Below, in pieces: positions 37,090 through 46,792 of a stretch of 64,000 nucleotides of DNA. The translations under genes and the position numbers were made by a program. The notes under the pieces were generated by a model, which ran no database searches, had not been told where the DNA came from, and worked only from the letters and a program-made list of their open reading frames with translations. This stretch comes from DATKMP01 sp963790045. GTDB lineage: Bacteria; Bacteroidota; Ignavibacteria; UBA10030. The DNA lies in NCBI GenBank assembly GCA_963790045.1, contig CAWBMS010000010.1:1-64000 (forward strand). The letters are read 5' to 3'. How positions within the stretch are numbered: the stretch's first letter is position 1; the number at the start of each line of letters is the position of its first letter.

Positions 37090-38154
37090 GTGGAAAATAA
37101 AAAGCGTAAACTATTAATTTGGGGAAGTATCATTGCTCTTGGTCTCCTTGTCATCGGTTATATGATCTATCATGGATCTGTTGCAGCAAATGCATCCGAT
37201 GCACGACGACAAATGATGCCGATCGTAAAAACCGGTACTGCACAGCGTCAAGATCTTCCGATACGATTACAACTCAATGCTGACGTGCTGGCGATTCGTC
37301 AGGCAACCCTCATCGCAAAAGTCGGTGGAACGTTAGAACAAAATCTGGTCGATATGGGAAGCTTCGTACGCAGCGGAGATGTTCTTGCTGTGATCGACTC
37401 GACAGAGTTATTCCAGACCTATCAACAGACCTATGCAACGTATATCAACGACAAATTGTTGTATGATCGAAATAAAACAATGCTCGAGCGCCAGCTTGCC
37501 TCGCGGCAGGATGTCGATAATGCACAGGCAGCGATGCTTGTGGCAAAAGCAAATTTCGATGCCGCACAAACAAAATTAAGTTATGCAAAAGTTGTCGCGC
37601 CATTTGCCGGATGTATCAGTAAACGGTTCTTAGACCCGGGTGCTTTAGTGACAGCATCTGCAACAAGTTTGTTCACATTGACGGCTTTGGATAGTGTTTT
37701 AATAAACGTCAATATACCGGAAAAAGATGTTCCCGCAATTTATAAAGTGAAAAAAGCGACCGTGACGATCGATGCATTGCCGGGACAATCCTTTGAAGGA
37801 ATCATTACACACTTCAGCAATGCGCTTGATCTTAGCACGCGCACAATGCCCATACAAATTTACATTCCCAATCGTGCACATCTTATCAAACCCGGTATGT
37901 TTGCAACAGTTTCGATGGTTGAAGCGATTCACCCACAAGTATTGACCTTGTCTTCTGATGTTATTTTGAAAAATGCCGATGGAACATATATTTTTGTATT
38001 GGATGGTTCTAAAGCAAAAAGTGTGCGCATTCAAACCGGAGCAGAAGTGGATTCGCGAACGGAAATTCTTTCCGGCCTCAGCGGAAACGAAACGATTATT
38101 ACGACCGGGCAACAGTTTATCAAAGATGGCAGTGCCGTGCTGGTGCAACGGTAA
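37090..38154 (+). CDS. RND efflux pump periplasmic adaptor
   Basis: A membrane fusion protein linking an RND permease to an outer-membrane channel. The 354-residue protein starts at GTG 37090 with AAAGGAACTA upstream. There is one N-terminal transmembrane helix (LLIWGSIIALGLLVIGYMIY), lipoyl halves (LIAKVGGTLEQNLVDMGSFVRSGDVLAVID and KVVAPFAGCISKRFLDPGALV), a helical hairpin between them and the beta-barrel IKPGMFATVSM. It precedes the permease by 15 bp. No outer-membrane TolC homologue lies in the cassette. Confidence 0.92.
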   Translation: MENKKRKLLIWGSIIALGLLVIGYMIYHGSVAANASDARRQMMPIVKTGTAQRQDLPIRLQLNADVLAIRQATLIAKVGGTLEQNLVDMGSFVRSGDVLAVIDSTELFQTYQQTYATYINDKLLYDRNKTMLERQLASRQDVDNAQAAMLVAKANFDAAQTKLSYAKVVAPFAGCISKRFLDPGALVTASATSLFTLTALDSVLINVNIPEKDVPAIYKVKKATVTIDALPGQSFEGIITHFSNALDLSTRTMPIQIYIPNRAHLIKPGMFATVSMVEAIHPQVLTLSSDVILKNADGTYIFVLDGSKAKSVRIQTGAEVDSRTEILSGLSGNETIITTGQQFIKDGSAVLVQR

Positions 38155-38169
38155 GGATGGAATAAATTT

Positions 38170-41100
38170 ATGTGGTTAACTCGTCTTGCTCTTCGTTATC
38201 CGATTTCGACATTTCTTTTTGCTGTAACGATTTTAATTCTTGGCGTTGTTTCCTTTACGCAATTGCCAATCGACCTGCTGCCCAATATTACTGTTCCGAC
38301 GGTAACGGTCGTTACGTACTACACCGGTGCAGCTCCGATCGATATGGAACAAATTGTTACACGGCTTATTGAACGGAGCGTCAGTTCTGTCAACGATGTC
38401 GATTATGTACAATCCTCTACGCGTGAAGGCGTTTCATCAATCCGTCTTATGTTTAATTGGGATGCCAATGTGGACGTCGGAATGGTGGATGCAGTTCAGC
38501 GTGTCAGTCGTCTGGTTACTACGTTGCCGACCGGAATTAAAACCCCTTCGGTCATGCGATTCGATATCTCCAATCTTCCGGTGTGTAATATCGTTGTCTC
38601 TGGTGATATGGACAGCCGTGATTTACATGACCTTGCGTACAATGTTATCGAACCGCAGATCGAACATGTTTCCGGCGTTGCTTCCGCCAGCGTGACGGGA
38701 GGAAGAATACGCGAAATTCATATCACCGTGAATCGTGATCGCCTTGCAGCGCTGCAAATGTCGGTTGATGTTGTTATCAATGCTGTTGGGAATTCCAACC
38801 TAATTGTTCCATCGGGAAATTTAAGGACAGGACCGTTTGAATATTCCATGAAAACGGAAAGTCAATTTAATATTGTGAAGCCGATGGAAGATGTCGTTAT
38901 CAAGGCAATCAACGGTGTGCCGATTCGTATTCGAGATGTGGCAACGGTAGAAGACAGCTATCAGGATGAAACGGAAATTTTGCGTGTCGATGGAAAACCG
39001 GGTTGTGTGTTGCGTGTCATCAAGCTTTCCAGTGCCAACACGGTGGAAGTCGTCGATCGTGTAACAAAAGCTATTCCGCATTTAACCGGTATTCCGCAAA
39101 CGGTTCACATGACGGTGGCATTCGATCAATCGACGTACATTCGGCAAACGATTTCCGGTTTGGAGCGTGAAGCCGTTCTCGGTGCTGTGCTTGCTATGAT
39201 CATTATTATGATGTTTTTGCGAAACGTCCGCGGAACGTTAATCATCTTGGTGGCAATTCCGCTTTCGATTTTGATTACCTTTATTATGTTCCGGTTCGGC
39301 AACATAACGCTGAATATCATGACGCTCGGCGGGCTTTCGCTTGCCGTCGGCCGTCTGGTCGATGATTCGATTGTTGAATTGGAAGCAATCTCGCGGCATT
39401 ACAATCGCCGCACGAAAGGACAGACAAAAATTCAAGCGACGTTGGATGCCGCAAAAGAAGTGGCGTCGCCCATTTTTGTTTCGACCCTGACGACGGTCAT
39501 TGTGTTTTTGCCGATTGTGTTTCTTTCCGGCATTGCAAAGCTGATGTTCATTCCGTTGACCATTACTATTGCGGTTGCGTTATTCGGATCATTTTTTGTC
39601 TCGCGAACTGTTACGCCGCTCATGTGCCTTAATTTCCTTCCGCCGGAAAAAGAATTGAACCGCACATCCGTCGCTGTTTCAGACCGCGTGCGTGTTGTTG
39701 CTCACGATATTCTGGAGCGCCTCGATACGTGGTACGAAGGAAAATTACGTTTTGCTATGCGGCATCGTAAAACAATTATCTTTAGCGTTGCCGGTTTTGC
39801 GCTTGCATCGTTCGGGTTAATTTTTGTTCTGGGAACGGAGTTTTTCCCCGATCAAGATGAAAGCCAGTTCACTATTACCATGCGCATGCCGGTCGGTACA
39901 CGGCATGAAATTACCGACAAGATGGCAAAGCAAGTCGAGCAGACCATTCAGCAAAATGTGCCGGAAGTGTTGACAATGGTTTCGGACGTCGGCATACCGA
40001 TTTCCCGAAATACACAATCGGTGAGCCGCAGTAATTCAGGAAGCCACATGGCAACCGTGCAGGTTGCGCTTGTTCCTTCCGAGCAACGGAATCGTTCGGT
40101 CTTTGAAATTATGAGGCAAATGCGCCAAAAGCTGACCAAGATTCCCGGTGTGAATGTGATGTTGAATCCGGGCGGCATTATGCGGTATCTGTTGAACTTC
40201 GGTTCGTCGGCGCCGATCGATGTAGAAATTCGTGGATACGATCTGGATGCAGGAAGCGCGTTAGCAAAACAAATTTATGCCATTGTTCGGTCCACGCCCG
40301 GCGCAGTCGATGCACAAATTTCTCGTGACGATAATTTGCCGGAGTTGCGGCTCGCTATCGACCGTTCAAAAGCCGGAATGCTGGGAATCGATGTCGCGAC
40401 GATCTCGAATACCATTAATACCTGTATCAACGGATATGTTGCGTCTGAATACATCGACACGTTGAGCGGAAATCAATACGACATCGTCGTTCAATTGCCG
40501 GAAGAACAGCGCTCGCATATTGAAGACTTACAAAAAATTGTCATATCCACAACCGGAGGGAAACAAGTAACGCTGGGCGATATTTCTTCGATCACAAAAT
40601 CGGCATCGCCGGTACAAATCGACAGAAAATATCAACAACGATTGGTGGAGGTAACGGCAAACGTTTCCGGCAGAGACCTTGGAAGCGTTGCAACCGACAT
40701 TCGTGAAAAATTGAATACGCTCACGGTGCCGCCAGCATTTGAAATAGCAATGACCGGCAATGTCGAACAGCAGCAAAAAACGTTTCGCGATTTGTTGATG
40801 GCATTCGCGCTTGCAATTTTGCTCGTGTATGTTGTCATGGCATCACAGTTTCAATCATTTATCGATCCGTTCATCATTATGTTCACGGTGCCGCTCGGTA
40901 TTGCCGGTGTGTTTTGGATTTTATTCCTGACGAATACCACACTCTCGGTCACTTCGTTCGAAGGCATTATTGTCATGATCGGTATCGTTGTGAGCAATGG
41001 AATTTTATTAGTGGATTATACGAACCATCTGCAAATGTCCGGTATCGAATTGCACGAAGCAGTCGTGCGTGCGGGCAGAACAAGATTGAAACCAATCTTG

Positions 41101-41313
41101 ATGACATCGCTTGCAACCGTACTCGGTTTAATTCCGATGGCAATCGGACTCGGCGGCGAATCAACACAAGCACCGTTAGCGATCGCCGTTATCGGCGGTT
41201 TGACTTTCTCGACAACTCTGACGTTGTTTTTTGTTCCGTTACTCTATACCGTTTTTGAAGAACGGTTCAAACATCGTGTGCACACGGAAGAAGATAAAGA
41301 ATTAGAATCGTAA
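38170..41313 (+). CDS. RND efflux permease, AcrB/HAE1 family
   Basis: A 1047-residue proton-driven exporter with the duplicated RND layout: an N-terminal helix, a large periplasmic loop, six helices, then the same again. Seen are the starting QLPIDLLPNITVPTVTV, the TM4 proton-relay GRLVDDSIVELEAIS with the Asp pair, and TM11-12 GGESTQAPLAIAVIGG. The length and pattern fit hydrophobe/amphiphile exporters rather than heavy-metal ones. Substrate is not readable. It completes the ECF-sigma/pump operon. Confidence 0.94.
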   Translation: MWLTRLALRYPISTFLFAVTILILGVVSFTQLPIDLLPNITVPTVTVVTYYTGAAPIDMEQIVTRLIERSVSSVNDVDYVQSSTREGVSSIRLMFNWDANVDVGMVDAVQRVSRLVTTLPTGIKTPSVMRFDISNLPVCNIVVSGDMDSRDLHDLAYNVIEPQIEHVSGVASASVTGGRIREIHITVNRDRLAALQMSVDVVINAVGNSNLIVPSGNLRTGPFEYSMKTESQFNIVKPMEDVVIKAINGVPIRIRDVATVEDSYQDETEILRVDGKPGCVLRVIKLSSANTVEVVDRVTKAIPHLTGIPQTVHMTVAFDQSTYIRQTISGLEREAVLGAVLAMIIIMMFLRNVRGTLIILVAIPLSILITFIMFRFGNITLNIMTLGGLSLAVGRLVDDSIVELEAISRHYNRRTKGQTKIQATLDAAKEVASPIFVSTLTTVIVFLPIVFLSGIAKLMFIPLTITIAVALFGSFFVSRTVTPLMCLNFLPPEKELNRTSVAVSDRVRVVAHDILERLDTWYEGKLRFAMRHRKTIIFSVAGFALASFGLIFVLGTEFFPDQDESQFTITMRMPVGTRHEITDKMAKQVEQTIQQNVPEVLTMVSDVGIPISRNTQSVSRSNSGSHMATVQVALVPSEQRNRSVFEIMRQMRQKLTKIPGVNVMLNPGGIMRYLLNFGSSAPIDVEIRGYDLDAGSALAKQIYAIVRSTPGAVDAQISRDDNLPELRLAIDRSKAGMLGIDVATISNTINTCINGYVASEYIDTLSGNQYDIVVQLPEEQRSHIEDLQKIVISTTGGKQVTLGDISSITKSASPVQIDRKYQQRLVEVTANVSGRDLGSVATDIREKLNTLTVPPAFEIAMTGNVEQQQKTFRDLLMAFALAILLVYVVMASQFQSFIDPFIIMFTVPLGIAGVFWILFLTNTTLSVTSFEGIIVMIGIVVSNGILLVDYTNHLQMSGIELHEAVVRAGRTRLKPILMTSLATVLGLIPMAIGLGGESTQAPLAIAVIGGLTFSTTLTLFFVPLLYTVFEERFKHRVHTEEDKELES

Positions 41314-41360
41314 CTAATGTGTGTGTTGCACAACACATTTCGTGCTGAAGCTCTTGGAAT

Positions 41361-41391
41361 TCTCACCCTAAAGATATAATTTAGGGTGAGA
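41361..41391. repeat. 12-bp perfect hairpin after the RND operon
   Basis: TCTCACCCTAAA and TTTAGGGTGAGA flank a 7-base loop GATATAA. It lies 47 bp after the permease stop and 24 bp before spmA. It lacks a downstream T-run, so it may be an RNA-processing or mRNA-end hairpin rather than a simple terminator. Confidence 0.6.
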
Positions 41392-41414
41392 AAGGCGTTG
41401 CTAAGAACTTTGTT

Positions 41415-42449
41415 ATGCTAAATCATATCTGGTTATCACTGATTGTTGTCGCGATAGTTGTGGCTGTCGGTAAAGATGCCGCAGACGAAATTCAAAATAC
41501 TTATCGTAACAATGTTCCATTAGAAATTATTTTTAAATCGCCGTCACTGCCTTCGGGTTCCATTACAAAATGGGAAGGGGAATTATTTCTTACCGCGCAG
41601 CAATTCAATAGCTTTTATGGGATCACCTCTCAAATTGAAGAAGTGCATCAACCTGTTTCATTATCGATTGCCGAAGATGGAAGCGGCACGTTTTATCTTT
41701 CAGTTTCGGATGCGACGCCATCAATGTGGAAAACAATGGCAAAGTCATCGGCAGCGAAAGATAAATTAACAGGAACAATCCAATCGCTCACAATTTCAGA
41801 CGGGGAAGGATGGGCGAAAGCAAAAATTATTTTCGAGCCGATCCGCTTTGTAAAACTAAAAGCCGTTACGCAAGCAGCAATTGATTTTGCAGGCACCGCT
41901 GTGGAAATTGCCATCGGACTTATCGGTGTCATGGCTTTATGGCTCGGGCTTGTGAAAATTGGAGAAGAAGCCGGCTTGGTACGTGTGCTCACGCGTTTGC
42001 TTGCGCCGATCACAAAACGATTGTTTCCCGATGTTCCTGCCGATCACCCCGCCATTGGCGCGATTATTATGAATATGGCAGCGAATATGCTTGGGTTGAA
42101 CAATGCCGCAACACCGTTTGGATTAAAGGCAATGGAAGAGTTGAACAAACTCAGCCCGAAAGCCGGCACGGCAACAAACGCGATGGTAACTTTTCTTGCA
42201 ATCAACACGGGTGGATTGGTCTTGATTCCCGCAACGGCGATTGCAGTACGTGCTGCATCCGGTTCTGCAAATCCCGGTATCATTATTGGCACTTCAATTT
42301 TTGGTGCGGCGTGTGCAACGGTTATTGGCATCGCCGCTTCACGCTTGTTGCAAAAACTTCCACGCTATAAAATAAATGCAGAAGCGGAAACGAAAGAATT
42401 ACTTTCGCCATTATCGACAACAAAAAAGAAAGGAACGCACCATGGCTGA
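41415..42449 (+). CDS. spmA: Spore maturation protein A-like, nucleoside-recognition domain
   Basis: A 344-residue membrane protein of the SpmA group. After a leader helix and an extramembrane beta domain (about residues 25-150), the nucleoside-recognition (Gate) core begins: IAIGLIGVMALWLGLVKIGEEAGL, AIGAIIMNMAANMLGLNNAATPFGLKAME and GLVLIPATAIAVRA. The family is named from Bacillus but occurs in non-spore-formers, so a sporulation role is not implied. It overlaps spmB by 8 bp. Confidence 0.88.
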   Translation: MLNHIWLSLIVVAIVVAVGKDAADEIQNTYRNNVPLEIIFKSPSLPSGSITKWEGELFLTAQQFNSFYGITSQIEEVHQPVSLSIAEDGSGTFYLSVSDATPSMWKTMAKSSAAKDKLTGTIQSLTISDGEGWAKAKIIFEPIRFVKLKAVTQAAIDFAGTAVEIAIGLIGVMALWLGLVKIGEEAGLVRVLTRLLAPITKRLFPDVPADHPAIGAIIMNMAANMLGLNNAATPFGLKAMEELNKLSPKAGTATNAMVTFLAINTGGLVLIPATAIAVRAASGSANPGIIIGTSIFGAACATVIGIAASRLLQKLPRYKINAEAETKELLSPLSTTKKKGTHHG

Positions 42450-42990
42450 TGTGTTCCGCTCAGTGATCAATTTTATTTCTGTCATCGCAATTCCGCTGAT
42501 GATTGCCGTGTTCCTTGGATGGGGTTTTGCGAAAAAAGTTCGCGTGTATGAAGTTTTTGTCGAAGGTGCAAAAGATGGATTTCACACGGCAGTGAGGATT
42601 ATTCCATACCTTGTGGCGATGCTGTTTGCGATTGGAATTTTCCGTGCCAGCGGAGCGATGGATGTGCTGGTAGCAATTGTTTCGCCCATCACGAATCTTA
42701 TCGGTATGCCGGCAGAAACATTGCCGATGGCGATGATGCGTCCGCTTTCCGGCAGTGGCTCGCTCGGCATTATGACAGAGTTGATGAAAGCACATGGACC
42801 GGATTCGTTTATCGGCGTTTTATCTTCGACAATGTATGGAAGTTCTGAAACGACATTTTATGTGCTGGCAGTATATTTTGGATCTGTCAACATCAAAAAC
42901 ACACGTCACGCTGTTCCTGTCGGATTGCTTGCCGATCTCGCCGGCATGATCGGTGCGGTATTTATTTGCAGAATATTATTTGGTCTATAA
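42442..42990 (+). CDS. spmB: Spore maturation protein B-like
   Basis: The SpmB partner, 182 residues from ATG 42442 (MADVFRSVINFISV), preceded by AAAGGAACGCACC. Hydrophobic helices cover most of the length, with RIIPYLVAMLFAIGIFRASGAMD, LPMAMMRPLSGSGSLGIMTE and STMYGSSETTFYVLAVYFGSV. SpmA and SpmB are two halves of a transporter-like Gate-family assembly. The 8-bp overlap with spmA implies co-translation. Confidence 0.9.
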   Translation: MADVFRSVINFISVIAIPLMIAVFLGWGFAKKVRVYEVFVEGAKDGFHTAVRIIPYLVAMLFAIGIFRASGAMDVLVAIVSPITNLIGMPAETLPMAMMRPLSGSGSLGIMTELMKAHGPDSFIGVLSSTMYGSSETTFYVLAVYFGSVNIKNTRHAVPVGLLADLAGMIGAVFICRILFGL

Positions 42991-43014
42991 CAATCACATA
43001 TCACAGGAGGTCAA

Positions 43015-44338
43015 ATGAGTAACATACGTATCATGATCGTTGCGATAATTTGCAGTTGCGTTGCGGTCACAGCAACGGCGCAGATCAATCAAGCCGCAGC
43101 ATCATTGATGGGACAAAAAGACGGCGGCAGTTTGCCGGTTGGTTTTGGCGCGACGTTTATCGATGGTGAAACATATTATCTGGTTAGCGTGATGCCGGAT
43201 CTTTCGTTTGGAAAGCTTGGCGTTGGCCTCGATATTAATTTGCGCATCAACAGTACAACTGGAAAAATTCGTCCAGGCGATTATGATAAATTTAGCGATT
43301 ACTTGCGCATCATTCGGTACGTACGGTGGGCGCAGAAAGGCGATCCATTGTATGTGCGCTTCGGTCAATTGGATTACTCACTTCTTGGGCATGGATCGAT
43401 TATTTATGATTATAACAACAGTGCCAGTTACGATTTGCGCAAATCCGGAATCGAATTAGACGTCAATACAGAAAAAGGTGGATTCGAATCTGTTTATAGC
43501 GACGTTACGGATAAAGGATTACTCGGTATGCGTGGATATGTTCGACCGTTAAAATTTACATCGCTTGCTAAAGTTCCTGTCATTAATAATTTTGAAGTCG
43601 GTGCAACATACGCACGTGATTTAAGTGAAAATGCAACTTCAAAGTTGGTGTTGCCACAAGTCGGTTCAGCATATTATGTGGGCAACGGCGGTTTATCGAT
43701 TTGGGGATGGGATATTGGCCTGCCGATCCTTCAGTATCCGGTCATCAAATCTTCCTTGTATTTCGATTATGCAAAGATCGTGAATTATGGCAGCGGCACC
43801 AGCGTCGGCATCAATATGGCGTTTTCCGGAATGGGTTTGCTGACGATCAAAGGAAAATATGAGTATCGCTTTAATGGCGATGAGTACATGCCGGCATATT
43901 TTAATGCGCTCTATGAGTTAGATCGTTTTAGCACATTCAATGGCAGCAAATCGGATACGTTACAATATATAAAAGCGAATAGCGGATATTACGGCGAGTT
44001 GGTCATCAGCATTCTGAATACAATCAATATTCTCGGTGCGTATCAAGCGCCTGCGCCGAACGACAATCAAGGCGTGATGCATGCCCGAACTGCGCTTGCC
44101 GGATATGGCGGGTATTGTTGTGCGAGGTGCGTTCGATAAAACAAATATCGGACGTGTGTTTGTGCCGGAACATACGATTCTTAGTGCGGAGATCGGTTAC
44201 AAACCGGTAAAATATTTATTGGTTTCTATGCTGTATCAACGAACATTTTCAGATAGAGACGCCAACGGCAATCCGTTAGGATATTTTGTTACGCAAGATA
44301 GAGTAGAGCCGAAAGTCAGTGTGGTGTTTGATTTTTAG
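43015..44338 (+). CDS. Outer-membrane beta-barrel protein, one frameshift
   Basis: An exported protein with a signal peptide (RIMIVAIICSCVAVTATAQ) and a body of alternating aromatic/polar strands with little sequence conservation. ATG 43015 has CAGGAGGTCAA upstream. The frame shifts near 44085 (CCC) after GVMHA, and the other frame continues LRLPDMAGIVVRGAFDKTNIGRVF and ends VVFDF, a barrel-type terminal Phe. The corrected length is about 440 residues. No family is recognised beyond barrel shape. It ends just before the terminator and tRNA. Confidence 0.65.
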
Positions 44339-44369
44339 AATCGCCTAACGACACAAAATAGTTTCTCGA

Positions 44370-44402
44370 AAAATACCCGCGCTATGATGGGGGTATTTTT
44401 TT
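44370..44402 (+). terminator. Intrinsic terminator after the barrel gene
   Basis: AAAATACCC and GGGTATTTT form a stem around GCGCTATGATGG, followed by a T-run ending at 44402. It lies 32 bp after the barrel-protein stop. Confidence 0.85.
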
Positions 44403-44459
44403 ATGCTGAAATGGATGGAAGGGATGTGTGTGAAATTATAACGGGGCATAGAAAAAGCA

Positions 44460-44483
44460 AAAGCCCATCCGAGGATGGGCTTT
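44460..44483 (-). terminator. Intrinsic terminator after tRNA-Asp
   Basis: AAAGCCCATCC and GGATGGGCTTT form an 11-bp stem immediately 3' of the tRNA on the minus strand. It is followed in that direction by a T-rich tract. Confidence 0.8.
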
Positions 44484-44489
44484 CATCTG

Positions 44490-44564
44490 CGGGGCCGAAG
44501 GGGATCGAACCCTCGACCTCCTGCGTGACAGGCAGGCGCTCTAACCAAGCTGAGCTACGACCCC
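44490..44564 (-). tRNA. tRNA-Asp (GTC)
   Basis: A complete cloverleaf on the minus strand: acceptor GGGGTCG with CGGCCCC, D-arm GCTCAGCTTGGTTAGAGC, anticodon stem CCTGC/GCAGG with loop CTGTCAC (anticodon GTC), and T-arm GAGGGTTCGATCCCC. CCA is not encoded. The first 41 bases, from the acceptor to just past the anticodon loop, coincide with the direct repeat of the integrated element. So the 5' half was rebuilt by the element and the 3' half is chromosomal. Confidence 0.95.
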
Positions 44565-44573
44565 ATGCATATA
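44524..44573. repeat. att site, tRNA-side copy of the 50-bp direct repeat
   Basis: An identical 50-base copy occurs at 49593-49642. The block runs from the anticodon loop of tRNA-Asp through its 5' end and nine bases upstream (ATGCATATA). Flanks differ on both sides (CTCCTG/ATATG here; CAACTT/TTTTA at the other end), which defines the repeat limits. Confidence 0.9.
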
Positions 44574-44580
44574 ATATGTA

Positions 44581-44609
44581 AATATAAACGTTTTTCGTCT
44601 CTGTTTCAA
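44581..44609 (-). promoter_or_regulatory. Element-borne promoter of the intact tRNA-Asp
   Basis: On the minus strand TTGAAA (44609-44604), a 17-bp spacer and TATATT (44586-44581) lie upstream of the tRNA. The displaced chromosomal flank at 49647-49675 has the same two hexamers, the same spacer length and the same CAGA after the -35. Confidence 0.7.
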
Positions 44610-44624
44610 GTCTGATTTTGGTTC

Positions 44625-44672
44625 TGATACAGATTTTTATACAGTTTCATCTACAGTTTTATCTACAGTTTT
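44625..44672. repeat. Tandem 12-bp repeats, candidate recombinase arm sites
   Basis: Two exact units ATCTACAGTTTT (44649 and 44661) are preceded by two degenerate ones, GATACAGATTTT and TATACAGTTTC. They lie between the att site and the recombinase gene. A related sequence, ATACAGTTCATACACAGT, is at the other end of the element. Confidence 0.6.
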
Positions 44673-44724
44673 TCTACACCAAATTTTCACCGTGTATGGA
44701 CTTCTTTCATCAAAGGAGTTCATT

Positions 44725-45759
44725 ATGTCAAAGGTATATATAAGCAAACGTTCTGAAAATCAGATTTACTATTGCGGGGTTAAAGATGCTGATGGTAAGA
44801 TTCACTGGAAAAGTACTCACTGTAAAAAGAAAAGTGAAGCACTTTCATTTCTTAAAACTAATCAAGTTGAAATACACGAACCAGCTAAACCGCAAGAACA
44901 AGCACAAGCAATGCACATGCTTGTTTCATTCTATGGGCTTTATCTGTCACTCAAATCTAATTTACTCAGGTACAAAACATTAGAAATTCATAATTTGGCA
45001 CAAAGACATTTTCTTGCTGCTGTAGGTGATAAGTTACTCAGTCAATACACGCTTGAAGATGTTGAACGATTCAAAAACTACTGCTTGCAGAATAAGAAAA
45101 GTGCTACTTCTGTGAATATGTATTATCGCGCAATGAAGTCTGTTTTTCAAAACGCTGTTGACAATGATTATTTACTAAAAAGTCCATTCAAACATTCACA
45201 ACAAGTGAAGCAACCAGCAAAGAATATTTCGTTTATGCAGAAAGCAGATATTGAGAAGTTGCTGGCTGTAGTAAAAAATAACACGCTCAAGGATTTATAC
45301 TTTGTTGCTTGTTTGACTGGGCTACGGCTTTCAGAAATTGTGAACTTGAAATGGTATCAAGTGGACTTTGAAGCATCTGTAATTGAAGTAATAAACGATG
45401 AACACTTTCAAACGAAGACAGGCAAAAACAGAATTGTTCCAATGCACGACTTAGTGAAAAATGTTCTAAAGAGTAGAACGCAAAGGGGAGAGTATGTTTT
45501 CAATAAAGGCGGCTACAAATATGAAGCAAGCTATGTGAGCAGATACTTTAAAAGGGCTGTGAGATTATCTGGATTGAACAAAGACTTACATTTCCATTCA
45601 ACACGACATAGTGCCGCTTCGTTACTGTGCGCCAGTGGTGTTTCAATCTTTGAGATACAAAAAATACTCGGGCACAGTTCTGTGAATCTTACAGCCAACA
45701 CATACAGCCACTTATTACCCAGCACACTCGTTTCATCTGTCAATAAAATCCAGTTCTAA
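44725..45759 (+). CDS. int: Tyrosine recombinase / integrase
   Basis: Phage-type integrase, 344 residues from ATG 44725 (MSKVYISKR), with AAAGGAGTTC upstream. An N-terminal arm-binding region and a core-binding SAM-like domain (about 75-170) precede the catalytic domain: TGLRLSEIVNLKW (first Arg), the beta-hairpin Lys near QTKTGKNR, HFHSTRHSAASLL (His-x-x-Arg), LGHSSVNLTANTYSHL with nucleophile Tyr. All six active-site residues appear present. It is adjacent to the att site and reads away from the tRNA, the usual layout of tRNA-targeting elements. Confidence 0.94.
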   Translation: MSKVYISKRSENQIYYCGVKDADGKIHWKSTHCKKKSEALSFLKTNQVEIHEPAKPQEQAQAMHMLVSFYGLYLSLKSNLLRYKTLEIHNLAQRHFLAAVGDKLLSQYTLEDVERFKNYCLQNKKSATSVNMYYRAMKSVFQNAVDNDYLLKSPFKHSQQVKQPAKNISFMQKADIEKLLAVVKNNTLKDLYFVACLTGLRLSEIVNLKWYQVDFEASVIEVINDEHFQTKTGKNRIVPMHDLVKNVLKSRTQRGEYVFNKGGYKYEASYVSRYFKRAVRLSGLNKDLHFHSTRHSAASLLCASGVSIFEIQKILGHSSVNLTANTYSHLLPSTLVSSVNKIQF

Positions 45760-45765
45760 CAATAG

Positions 45766-45792
45766 AAGCTACTGAGAAAAACTCAGCGGCTT
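45766..45792 (+). terminator. Hairpin after the integrase gene
   Basis: AAGCTACTGAG and CTCAGCGGCTT pair (with two wobbles) around an AAAAA loop directly after the integrase stop. The T-run is weak, so termination is likely but unproven. Confidence 0.55.
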
Positions 45793-46208
45793 CTTATGCG
45801 GTTACAGCACTCCTCAAATTTACCCCTTCTTAAAAATTAGCTGGCAGTTTCCTTACTACCCTCTCAGTGGTTTTCAATTTAGCGATGGTACCGTGGGGCA
45901 TAACCACCCCTTTGTTCTTGTTTGTCTCTGTTATCAATAAAAGTGATTCCGATATGGTTTGAACGAAAGGAAACATGGTCAGGTTCAATCGCTCGTGGTT
46001 GTATGTGTAAATTGGTCTATGAATAGGAACGTTGCTTATAAGCGATATACAGTGAATTATCCATCAATATTTGACTGAATTTAAAGGTCATCTGTCTATA
46101 AAGAAGTTGTCTTTTCATTGAATTAATCTGAATTCAAGAGATATGAACATACTGTATATGAACTTTGTATATCATTTACAGCATTATGACTGCTCTCAGT
46201 TCTAAAAT

Positions 46209-46244
46209 AAAAGTAAGAATAAAAGTAAGATTAAAAGTAAGATG
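46209..46244. repeat. Iterons, 12 bp x 3
   Basis: Three tandem units AAAAGTAAGAAT, AAAAGTAAGATT and AAAAGTAAGATG, with AAGTAAGATGAAC recurring at 46600. Short directly repeated units upstream of a polymerase-like gene are typical of replication origins of small plasmids (inference). Confidence 0.6.
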
Positions 46245-46519
46245 AAACGTGCCCTACTTTATTACAGATATTTTTCACATACTTGTCATCATTTTTTGGA
46301 TAGTATCAAGGAATCAGTTATTTGATTGACACACTCTGATATATAATATAGTGTCTGTCAATTAAGGTATTCCAATAGGATGATACAGTAGAAAGGTATT
46401 GGCATCACTGCGTGGTTGACTGTATTATTTTAGAGGGTGAGACACATAAGATGTATAGAGATAGAGAGAATTTTAAGCAGTTGTACTTGGTTTTTATATT
46501 TTATGGTTTTATAAAAGTA

Positions 46520-46572
46520 TAGATGTAAAACCACGTAGTGGCGAAGCAATTTACACCAGTGGTTTTTATCTA
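46520..46572. repeat. Long imperfect hairpin
   Basis: TAGATGTAAAACCAC and GTGGTTTTTATCTA pair over about 13 positions. The loop itself starts with a small CCAC-GTA-GTGG-like turn and contains GTGGCGAAGCA, which is repeated 90 bases downstream. Confidence 0.5.
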
Positions 46573-46792
46573 TGGTATTTTCTGCTTAGCAAAATAATAA
46601 AGTAAGATGAACATTCAATGGAAACCACGCAAGTGGCGAAGCACTGGAAAACTTTATTTTTATTATTTTAGCATTTTTCTGATTTTAATTATAATGGTCA
46701 TATATTTATTTGTATCACAGCAACAGTATCGTATGAATCAAAATATTTTTAGTTGTGCCAGATAGCTGAATAGATTTACGAAGGATACTTTT

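Noticed and set aside
103..44338. Reading the broken genes (mdh, rpmA, mnmA and others) as true pseudogenes
   Set aside because: Each has a single-base break with intact protein on both sides, and several are essential. Sequence error is simpler.
46320..46360. Sigma-70 promoter from TTGACA and TATAAT at about 46325
   Set aside because: The spacer is only about 10 bp, far from the 16-18 bp needed; the palindromic arrangement explains the sequence better.
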